Of a stretch of 64,000 nucleotides of DNA, positions 15,413-24,396 are shown in pieces. How positions within the stretch are numbered: the first letter of the stretch is position 1; each line of letters starts with the position of its first letter. The DNA is from Pegea sp. RAD2-039. Taxonomy: Eukaryota > Chordata > Thaliacea > Salpida > Salpidae. Location of the stretch: NCBI GenBank assembly GCA_034620365.1, contig JAQGEQ010000192.1, positions 2,723,001 through 2,787,000 on the forward strand, written 5' to 3'. Below the pieces are notes generated by a model, which saw only the letters and a list, made by a program, of their open reading frames with translations, was not told the DNA's origin and ran no database searches. Position numbers and translations under genes: made by a program.

Positions 15413-17112
15413 ATGATAAACAAAAACAAGTCTTTTAAAAACATCGTAAAAAGTGAAATTATTGATTCTTTACGAACAAGTAAGTTAATAAAGTAATTAT
15501 TCACAAAATGTTGGTCTTTTATAGTCTTTTATAATTTCAGAATCTGTAAATTCGCTTTCAAAGCTAGCGTTGGCTGCGTCCGCTCTACAATGGGTTTGTC
15601 AAGACTTAATTGAAGGTTTCTACATCACAGTTTATGTATTATAATATTTTTAGAAAATGCCAGCACTACGCAATTGAAATATTCAAAAATTTTTGAAGCT
15701 TGTTTATTTACAATAAAAGTAAAAACTTTCAATTAAAACTTTTTTATAGAGGAACAGTGTGACAAGTGTATTTCAAAACTAAAAGTAGTTAAGCAAATCA
15801 AAATACTTTCTGATCAAAGCTTACACTCAGTAAAGAGCAAAGGTAAAGGGATTATTTCATAGCTAACTTTATTGAATAAATCTGACTTCATTTATTTATT
15901 TGAAACTTTGATTTATTACTTTTAAAAACTAGCAACATGTGCTTCACAAAATATTGGAAGTTGTCAGAATATTCAATCAGGGCTTTCTATTCAAACTAAT
16001 GTTAGTAAAAGTACAATAGAAAGAGAAAAAAAGAATTGTTGTCGTTGTAAGAAGAAATTAGAAAAAAAAAGATCTAAACAAAAGCAGTTACTTAGTAGCT
16101 GTAGTCCACAAAGATCCAAAGGTATAATACATTTTGCTTAACAAATGTCAAATGTTGATTACAAATGAATTAAATCTTTATGTTTATAAAAAAGTTACAG
16201 TTTGTACAAAACGTTCCTTATTGAAGACCAATTGCAAGAAGAATCAATCAAATAGTGATTTAGTTTATGGCAGATCTGACAATGTGCTAAATAAGTAAGC
16301 TTTATTTTTGTAGCTATTTCGTGTAATAATCGTAAAGTCAAGAAAAACTGGCCAACTAAAATGATAAATATTTTGATGCATACTATTTTATACAGAACAA
16401 CTTTGTGCAAAAAAAGAACCAATACAAAACTTAATGACATGGTTTGTCTACATTTTTTAAAGCAATTAAATTTAAAAATATACTTTTAAACAATAATATA
16501 CAACAGCAGAAAACAATTTTTATGTAATGATTAACTGAGGTTAGAAATCTAAGAAATTAACTATCATGTGAAGCAAACAGCTTGAAAATTATTGAAATAT
16601 TTCTTATTATCAGTAATAGTAAAAGTTTTAGAAAATATTAATTTGTTTTTTACGTAATTTATGTTTATTTAGGCTCATTTATCAGTCTCAGAGATACCTT
16701 TAAAGAAAAGATCAAGTAAAAATCTTTGATATTGAATGTTTTTAATCAAATTTTTTTTTTGTATTTTTAGTTTGTCAGCTTTTAGATTTATGAATAATTT
16801 TTGTAGAACTCAAATTTAGTTTATCTCTACTTACTAATTCACTTTAGTTAGAAAAAATTATGAAAGATATTAAAATAACTAATCTTTTGTAGGTGTTAGA
16901 TTTGAAGAAATAAAAGGCTCGCTGAACTCTAACCTGTCAGTTGCATTAAAGTAAATCTACTAATTTTCTTTTTTGTATAAAAGATAAAATTGTTTTAAAT
17001 TTTATTAGTACTTTGTAGTTTTATATGTTTTATTAATCTTAATTAACAAAAGATTTAAAATTTTTGTAGCAATTACAAAGATGAATACAACCAATGGTTG
17101 CAAGGATCATGA
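15413..17112 (+). CDS. Unrecognised Cys/Lys-rich protein (one splice junction out of phase)
   Basis: Proposed exons: 15413-15479, 15541-15615, 15750-15842, 15933-16121, 16201-16294, 16314-16441, 16673-16715, 16893-16950, 17070-17112 (TGA). Exons 1-5 join in phase, as do 6-9, but the obvious exon 5 donor (AA|GTAAGC) leaves two bases while the open frame of exon 6 needs one. The protein begins with a hydrophobic/alanine patch (LSKLALAASALQWVCQDL), has CDKC and CCRCKKK cysteine clusters and long Lys/Arg-rich stretches, and ends NQWLQGS. The intervening introns are only about 60-230 nt. I recognise no family. Explanations for the mismatch: a weak alternative donor in exon 5 (A|GTGATT), a one-base sequence error, or a decaying gene. 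Existence of a gene is well supported; its exact product is not. Confidence 0.55.
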
Positions 17113-17573
17113 AATTTTTACTTTAAAATTCAAGTTAAACGAACAAAGATATCTTTTCTTAAAAAAATGTTTTTTCCGAAAAATAAATCAATGATAAAAA
17201 ATAACAAAATCGATTAGAAATTATCTCAGCATTTTATAATTTTGTTTATGTTGGTGTAAATCTAGATACACTTAAGTTCCTACTATAGATTGATATGTTA
17301 TACATAACGTCACGATATTACTGAGCTACTTGTATCAGGAAACTAGATCACAAACTACTAGTATTTGTATCACTAAATTTTATTAAGAATAAACAACAGA
17401 AGATCCAAGTTGTTTAATTAAAATGATCAAAGTTAACAAACTCTACAAATGTAATAAATAGATGTTGTTATAAATAAAAGAAACAAGTTACCAGATTAAG
17501 TTTCATTTACAAATAAAAAAGTTTTCAAATATCCTCATCTCATCAACTCAATAAAAAATGTTTTTAAACCGAC
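17113..17573. other. Convergent intergenic region
   Basis: About 460 nt between the stops of the Cys/Lys-rich gene (plus) and NOPCHAP1 (minus). AT-rich, holding the two 3' UTRs. An AATAAA motif on the plus strand near 17182 and TTTATT-type complements near 17470-17515 could be polyadenylation signals. Confidence 0.4.
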
Positions 17574-18065
17574 TCAAGAAGAAGAAAGTTCTTCGATGTG
17601 AACTAATTTAGCTGGTTTTGTTGATTCATCTTCTGAAGTATCATCAGAAGATTCTTCGTCTGAGATTTGATTCAGAAACTTACCTAAAGGAGTCTCATCA
17701 ACATCAGGAACCAGTGAGATATCAAATTGAACAACTTCATTAGAATCTTCTACACTTTCAATATTTAATGATTCTGATGCTGTGGGGTCTTTATCTATCA
17801 TATCATTAACTTCTTTATTAGCTGCTTCCATTTGAGGCAAAAAAGTTTTAATTCTTGACAACAAATCACTTTCTATTTTAAACGTTGTGAGCTTCTTAGC
17901 TTCTACAGGCTTCGAGATCTGAAGAAGTTTGATTTTTTTCTCTTTTTTATTGTTAGCCTCTTTATCTACGATGTCTAAACATCCTTTCCGTTGTGTCTTA
18001 TTGAGATTTTCATCAAGGAAAATGTCAGATGTTTTGGTCTTCTTTGTTGTATCTTGTTTAGACAT
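17574..18065 (-). CDS. NOPCHAP1: NOP protein chaperone 1 homologue (C12orf45 family)
   Basis: Single exon, 163 residues. The ATG at 18065 is the first true ATG of the open frame; codons further upstream lack ATG and are AT-rich leader. Residues about 75-135 carry the family signature: a short hydrophobic lead-in, then LLSRIKTFLPQMEAANKEV, then a SLNIE segment and a VVQFDISL strand. These match the human C12orf45 pattern of LLDQVQTFLPQMARAN, FNIENI and VIQMDVAL, recalled from knowledge. The N-terminus is Lys-rich and the C-terminus is acidic and Ser-rich, as in the family. The human protein links NOP58 to the R2TP/RUVBL chaperone for box C/D snoRNP assembly. The gene lies 261 nt downstream of CWC25 on the same strand. 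Confidence 0.8.
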   Translation of the reverse strand: MSKQDTTKKTKTSDIFLDENLNKTQRKGCLDIVDKEANNKKEKKIKLLQISKPVEAKKLTTFKIESDLLSRIKTFLPQMEAANKEVNDMIDKDPTASESLNIESVEDSNEVVQFDISLVPDVDETPLGKFLNQISDEESSDDTSEDESTKPAKLVHIEELSSS

Positions 18066-18326
18066 TAAAAATGGTTTTAAATAATTAAACAAAATATTAA
18101 TTCTGGTGAACAAAACTCGTTTAAATATTTTTTTGTTCTATTTTCTTATTAAAAGTTGTTTGTTTTAATTTAAACTGAGGAAAATATAAATGATTTAAAC
18201 CTATTTTCAATCAATCTAAATAGATCTTTAATAGTTTGTGAAAACAATTTTTATTAGAAATTAAACCAAAATGTTAGATAAAATAAACAAATAGAAAATC
18301 AAATTGATGGAAGTTGTAACAAACAA

Positions 18327-19394
18327 CTACATCGTTTGATCAGTCTTTTTAGTTATAGTGAATCTTTTTCTATTTAAAGAATCTTCCAAAGACCCCGTTG
18401 ATGAATGATGTAAACTCATATCATGTATGAACGTTTTTGCTTTACTGTATTTGCCAGTTTTCTTAAGTTGTGATTGTTTTAAGATCTCTTCACGGATTTG
18501 ATCAGCTTTATCTTCAAGAGCATACTTCTTAATCTTTGATTTACGACTTTTATTTCGATCTTCTGCATTTTTCATCATCTCTTTTCGCTTCTTCTCGAGT
18601 TCAGCTGCACTTAGCTTTTTAGTGAAACCTGTTGGCTTTGATCGAACCAAAGCAACTTTACTGTTTTTATTCGCTTTTGATAAATCAACTTTCTTGTAAC
18701 TACTGCTCTCCTGTTCTACCTTATTCTTCAGTACCAGAAGTCCGTATCCTTCTTTTCTTTCAACTTTTTCTGATCTTTTATCATTCTTACTTGCAAAATG
18801 ATCTGCTTGCTTTCTTTTTGAAGCTTTTTTAGATTTTCTTCTTCTATCTTCATCTGAAGAGCTATCTGATGAGTCATCAGATGACAAATCTCCTAATTGA
18901 CTTTCCAAGGCCATTTTTAAACTATTTCTGATCTTATCATCTGATTCAGCAGCTTTAACTATATCACGTGATTTCGAAGTCTTCTTTGATCTTTTCCTTG
19001 AGGTACTGGATGAGGAGTCATTTGAGGAAGTACGTTTCTTCTTCTTCTTCTTTGATTTCTTTAAATCACGCTTCAAAGCATGCTCCCATGCTGCTTGAAG
19101 TTTCTTTCTTTTTATTGGATTCTGTAACAGCTCCCACCTCTTATCTGCTTCTGTTTTCTTCATTGAAATCAAAGGATCTAATCGCATCTTTGACTCATAA
19201 TCCAGACGTTCTAATACTTCCACATCATAGTTTTTATCTTTCTCATCTTTTACTATAAAGTCTCCTTTATCTCCAGTCGGATCTTTGATCCTTTTTCCCA
19301 ACAGATAAGCTTCTCTATCGATACTAGAGTTTGCACCCTCATACATCCATTTCAGCTTACAACTTTCCTGATTCTCTCCTTTATCTTCAGCCAT
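18327..19394 (-). CDS. CWC25: CWC25 spliceosome-associated protein homologue, without N-terminal Cir_N region
   Basis: Single exon, 355 residues from the ATG at 19394. The frame is open to an earlier ATG at 19460, but those 22 codons are Phe/Lys/Asn-rich and interrupted by an acceptor-like AATTTAG, so I treat them as leader. Family blocks: KWMYEG then DREAYLLGKRI (residues 15-36), DPLISMKKTEADKR and NPIKRKKLQ (about 75-100), a Lys/Ser-rich middle, GYGLLV, and the C-terminal block KKLSAAELEKKRKEMM with a late SSTGSLEDSLNRK. CWC25 acts with the catalytically activated spliceosome at branching. Vertebrate CWC25 has roughly 60 further N-terminal residues (Cir_N domain); no matching exon was found upstream, so this is a truncated family member or the exon is distant. 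Confidence 0.85.
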   Translation of the reverse strand: MAEDKGENQESCKLKWMYEGANSSIDREAYLLGKRIKDPTGDKGDFIVKDEKDKNYDVEVLERLDYESKMRLDPLISMKKTEADKRWELLQNPIKRKKLQAAWEHALKRDLKKSKKKKKKRTSSNDSSSSTSRKRSKKTSKSRDIVKAAESDDKIRNSLKMALESQLGDLSSDDSSDSSSDEDRRRKSKKASKRKQADHFASKNDKRSEKVERKEGYGLLVLKNKVEQESSSYKKVDLSKANKNSKVALVRSKPTGFTKKLSAAELEKKRKEMMKNAEDRNKSRKSKIKKYALEDKADQIREEILKQSQLKKTGKYSKAKTFIHDMSLHHSSTGSLEDSLNRKRFTITKKTDQTM

Positions 19395-20940
19395 TTTTAA
19401 AACTAAATTAAATTCAAATAAATTTTTTCTGAAAAAAATACTTTTAAAATATTTAAACATAAATTAGCTAAATTAATTTACTTTATGTTGATAGTATTCT
19501 AATGTTAGAAAAAAACGCTATAATCATAAAAGTTTATTATAAATACATTGTGATTATTAGTATATAGAAACTTCATAAGAACAATTTACTTTGTAGAGCT
19601 TTGGTTAATTATTTCAATTACAGAATATGAGAATAATAAGTTTTCAAAACAGAAATGTAAAGTTTAATTTAAACATCAATTTGATATCACTATATAAAAA
19701 CTATATTAGTAACATTGATATATAATTTCTATTGAATATTCTATTAGCTTGAATTCTATAATTTAAACATTTCAGTTTTAAACTGATAAATTACAAACAA
19801 GTAATTAACAATAGTAATCAATTTTTAAAGCAAATAAAAATAAGTTAATCAAAACTTAATCTAATAATTTTACATAATAGTTTTTAAGAATAAACCAAAA
19901 CATTATTTACTTTAAAGCTTTTAAATAAAAAAGTTAAAAGAAAGAAATGCACTTATATTTAATGCTTTATTGTTGCATTATAATTAAATTTCATTGAAAA
20001 AAAGTTTTAAATTCAGAAAGTTTTTAGTAAAGAATTAACATAATTTACAAAATTTAACAAAAATACATTTGAGAAAATATGTTTAAAGGCAATAAAATAT
20101 ATACCCCAATAAAATATATATAAATTCATATTATATATATATACATTATATATATATTATTATATACATATATATTATATACATTTATTGTAATAAATAA
20201 ATAAAAATCAGATAAGAAATTAGAGCAAGTAAACTAAAATTTATATTTATTCCAAAAAATACTTTAACAGTAGATTCTTATAAAGCTACAAAAAAAGCTT
20301 ATAATAAATCTTAAAGAAGCTAATAGTATCTAAAGAAAAATATGAATACAAAAAAGAATCAACAAAATTTAATTTTTAAAGAGTAAAGACTAAAAATTAC
20401 AAATATAATAAAAACTTTAATAAAAAAATTATTTAAACTTTCACCTTTGACACACTTAATTTATAATAAGAATATTATGATAAATTTTGTATATTTTAAT
20501 ATATATCATTTAGTGTACAGCAATTATATACAGAAATAGAAACCTTTTCTTAAAACGCCTGATACTAGCATAATAAATTATCTAAATTTTAAAGCTCTTC
20601 GGACGATTTTATGGGGCTTTAATAAACTTTGTTATTAATTTATTAGGCTTTTAGACAATTTTCAATAACAAAACATTTTCTATTATTTAGCAAAACTAAC
20701 AACAAACACTAATACAGACAAAAAAAGTTTAAGAAAAATTTCATAAATATTGTAAAAAAGTCATTTTATCTTTCATTAACTAGATTCTGCTATACAAAAA
20801 AGTTATGTATGTTATGCATTGTTATTTTTTCCTTAAACAAAGAAAGTTGGTTTATTTCTGTTTCTACAACAGATTCCTTATAACAAATCTTATATCAATT
20901 AATAACAGTCCTTCCCTGAAGTTATATCAACTAAGACGAT
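19395..20940. other. Gene-poor AT-rich region with a TA microsatellite
   Basis: Extremely AT-rich, no open frame of note. It contains the TA-rich microsatellite listed separately. The first 200 nt must include the CWC25 promoter or its leader exon if one exists; no candidate coding exon for the missing CWC25 N-terminus was found by eye. Confidence 0.5.
20112..20182. repeat. TA-rich microsatellite
   Basis: Alternating TA/ATT runs of about 70 nt, self-complementary and immediately followed by a CATTTATTGTAATAAATA motif that also ends the dispersed 68-nt element. Confidence 0.7.
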
Positions 20941-20942
20941 AT

Positions 20943-21237
20943 GGATTACATCTTAATTAGGTACATTAATCAGAGCGAATTTTATCTCCGCACAATTAGT
21001 ACTTGGACCAGCTGCCATCAGAATTACTCGTGTTGTTCAAGCAGAAGTTTAACCGTTATAACATTGCCAACACTGCCATTTGTAAACTTTGAATTGTTCT
21101 TTTCTTTTAATGTTATTATAATTGTATGTAATTGTTCACTGTTATATGCTTTGAGGACTACCGAAATGCCATGTGTTACATCTTTTTCTTTCTGTATTTC
21201 TAACTTAATAGATGCTATTTGTGAGAATGTGTTTTAG
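20943..21237 (-). pseudogene. Decayed coding-like fragment on the minus strand
   Basis: The minus strand from 21237 to 21044 is open and reads like real protein, with patches such as SIKLEIQKEKDVTHGISVVL and GSVGNVITVKLLLEQ. It then meets a stop, while a shifted frame continues with TRVILMAAGPSTNCAEIKFA to about 20955. Base use is less AT-rich than the flanks. No ATG, splice frame or family match was found. It directly adjoins one copy of the dispersed 68-nt element, so it may be part of a mobile element. Confidence 0.35.
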
Positions 21238-21287
21238 TGTGAGACGCTCTTTTTAGGCAGCTTCTTTCACATTTATTGTAATAAATA
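21220..21287. repeat. Dispersed 68-nt element, copy 1
   Basis: This stretch and 43812-43879 are the same length and about three-quarters identical. They share the start TGTGAGAATGTG, a central region able to fold back, and the end CATTTATTGTAATAAATA. Flanks differ. This suggests a dispersed mobile-element terminus or MITE-like unit. Confidence 0.6.
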
Positions 21288-23365
21288 ACGTTTTAGCGGC
21301 AAAAACACTGGTTAAAAAGTATAACTGTGGTTTTACTGTTACTTTCTAATCACACTTTTTGTAACACTTTTTAATAACAATTTATTAACACTTTGAGAAA
21401 TTTTAATGAATTACATTGATTTCTGCTTTTCTCAAATTTGTTCATTTATAAATTTTAATGTAAAAATCAATTGTAAGACAGCATAGATGACTTAGTTGTG
21501 GATGTATAAAAACTAAAATTCACTAAGCTCTTAACTAGTTGTTAATCGGCTCTTCGGTCGTAATCAGTCAATAAGGTTGCGTTTTAAGTGATATAATTTA
21601 ACAAATAGCGAAACACTGTGAAATGCAGAGGAATTAAACGAGAAAGATAAATTGTAATGAAATAAAGACAAGTTGTTAAACAAATTATAAAATAGGTAGT
21701 TTAATTGTACCTACAAAGTCAGTCTTCGACGTGGACAGGTAACTTTTATATGATTTTATATATAATTTTGTTTGTGTAATAATAATATTATGTAAAAAAT
21801 ATCGATAACATTATGTAAAATAAAATGTATCAGTAATACTTGATGATAAATTGATAAGTAAATAAATACAATTTTATAAACTAACTAAATCTACTATTTG
21901 CTTTCAAAATTAATCTATTTTAAGTTGCTATTTTGCTTAAATATTTTTATCGTTAACGTGTTTTTTATCGGCAGCCATGAATGATTTAGCTGTTAAAATA
22001 CCAACATTAGTAATGAAGAATCTGAAGCCATCCTAAAGTGAACGTGATTAACAATTTTGTTCATAACATTAATTTTACTAGAGTTAAAAGAATATCCATG
22101 TATATTGTATATATATGTTAATGTACATTGTTTATATAATGCAAAAATCTTGCTGATAATTTAATTATAAGACAAAAAAATTTTATAAACTAATTAAAAC
22201 TAGTATTCTTTTTAAAGTTGATCTGTTATGAAAACAGAATTATTATCATAATTTTTCTATATCATAATGCTTTCACATTTTTATTTTCAACTCTACTGGT
22301 GGCCATACTTAACTCCGATGTAACATATTATCTTTTAGAAATAATTGCATCAATATAATCAGTCCAAAAAGAATTATTTATCATTTAAAAAATGTCAAAA
22401 TTAATAACAGTACTTAGCGATATCATTTTGATCGGTATTTAGTCATACCAAAAACTTGTTATGTATATTCATTACACTCCCTCAAAAATACTTCAGTGTT
22501 TCTATCTCAATAAAATCTCCCAATAAACTCTTAGATAGCATAAATTTAATTCAAGTCCTGCTTGCTTCCAATCGAAGTTTTATTTCATATTCAACGCCAA
22601 TATTAAACATTTGTTACTGTATTATAATTTGTTGGACATTTTTTTAACTTTTTTATTAATGGTTTACTTTTTAAATCGAATTCTTTGTATTTGTAATTTT
22701 TTTTAATGATTTCTTTTAATTTTTTCTATTTAGAAAGTTATTGTTTTATCATGTAAAGATTACTCGACTTCTTATTTGTTTCATATATACAAAATCTTGT
22801 AAAAGTTACTCAGTAAAAGAAAATATCTTAAAATTATTTTATGAGGTTATGTTTTCACAGTCAAGCAACAAGCTAAATAGTTACTAATTTTGTTTTGCAA
22901 ATATTTTTGTTTATTTTATCTCTTTTAACGTAAAAACTGAGTATATATTTAGTTTTATTTTAGGTTTCAACAAAGTTTAAAATAGTTAGCCTTAAAGATA
23001 TGAAAAAGTTTTAGTTTTCTCCGGGTTCTTAAGGTTATATAATGATGAATTGATATGACAAAACCTTTAAAGTTTTTGTTATAAACTTGAATTGCAGACC
23101 TTATCAATCATTTAAATTTATAATTGTAAAATCTGTTTATAGTTTTAACTCAATAATACTTTCAACATTCTCTTATGTAATTATTTTCAACTGTTTTTGT
23201 AGTCTTTGAATAAATTAGTCCGTGTGTTGATGATTAAAGATGAAACAGGTAGTTCTGTTGGGCAGATAATGGAACAATATTCGAAAAAATACCATGAAAT
23301 TTGCAACTATTATGTTGTTATTTCAGCTTGATAGCTTTTAATTATTTACGTTTTATTAGTTTACA
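21288..23365. other. Spacer with short coding-like islands
   Basis: Mostly AT-rich. Two islands read as protein on the plus strand. At 21975-22037, after an acceptor-like TATCGGCAG, an ATG opens MNDLAVKIPTLVMKNLKPS. At about 23204-23332 a frame contains LVRVLMIKDETGSSVGQIM then EQYSKKYHEIC. No continuous gene model joins them. The run at 22456-22647 is low-complexity and not called. Confidence 0.3.
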
Positions 23366-23620
23366 GCGACCAGGCGGGTTGAATTGAAACTTCTCCAACA
23401 GATGAAAAACTATGTGAATGAAAACCTTACTCCAACTTTCGCTGAGATGCAGCAAATTTGTTGGATATTTTTAACACGCTACAAGGCTACACAACCTTAA
23501 CTTGGGACTTTCCTGTCAGTTGGCGTGTTTTAAATGCTGCTGATTCTGATTGGATTACTGGAGCCATGGAGCATTTTTTCATCATTTGCATAAATGCTTT
23601 TAGCGTACAGTGATACTAAT
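23366..23620 (+). pseudogene. Remnant of a pogo/CENP-B-type transposase
   Basis: Two frames separated by a stop read VELKLLQQMKNYVNENL then PTFAEMQQIC, followed by LTWDFPVSWRVLNAADSDWI then TGAMEHFF. The pattern of a short helical block followed by P.SW......DW resembles the second helix-turn-helix of CENP-B/Tigger/pogo transposases. Frame breaks and the absence of a DDE domain show it is dead if the assignment is right. The match is by pattern memory only. Confidence 0.35.
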
Positions 23621-24396
23621 ACTATTACTGGTAACATCAGAGGCTTCACTTTTAAAACTAAGAGAGTAATTATTTAATATTAAACACATTTTAAAACAAA
23701 GTAAATAATTATTATGAATAATATTTGGTTATTACTAATAAATTTGTTTTTATCTGTATTTAATATATCAAATGGTTTTTGTAAATAATTCTTTTTCGAT
23801 AAATAATTTCTAAATTTGTTTTAAAGTTTTTTGATAGCAGTAAAGACAGAGATTGCAGTGATTTGAAATTATTTAGTGAAATATGTTTTTATCTACCTTT
23901 TTTAAAACGTTTAAGAAAGAAAAACGACAGAAAGTAAATTATACTTAATCATTTTAATCAAAAATTGAATTAAAATTACTTCGTTACGTCTAACTTAAAT
24001 TAAAACCATTTTGTTTCTAAGCAACTAAATAAAATCGAGAGAGTTGTTATGGTAACTATACTGCTTATTTACTAACCTTGCGATTTTAATTTGTTTTAAG
24101 ATATAAACACAATTATTGTATTAAAAATAATAAATTAAATTAAAGTATTAAATAATGCTGTATAATTTTACTATTATTATTCTTCCTATTATTTTTTTTT
24201 ATTTTGTTAATTACTTTGGTTAGATTTTTTATGGTTTAATTTCTAGTTAAAGTATTATTTAATTTAATAATTAAATAATTTAAGTTTAATTATTTATTAC
24301 AAATTGACAGAAGTTTAGTTCTTAAACTATATTTTTATATTTATCCTATAAAAGAATAAAATTATCGTAAATCATTTCAAGTTGATATTTAGATAA
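23621..24396. other. AT-rich spacer
   Basis: No coding or repeat signal beyond A/T-rich simple sequence. It should include the promoter of the coiled-coil gene. Confidence 0.5.

Noticed and set aside
16195..16440. 81-codon minus-strand frame
   Set aside because: Antisense to exons 5-6 of the plus-strand Cys/Lys-rich gene.
18632..19258. Two plus-strand frames of 66 and 96 codons
   Set aside because: Antisense to the CWC25 coding sequence; Lys/Ser-rich coding gives open Leu/Ser-rich complements.
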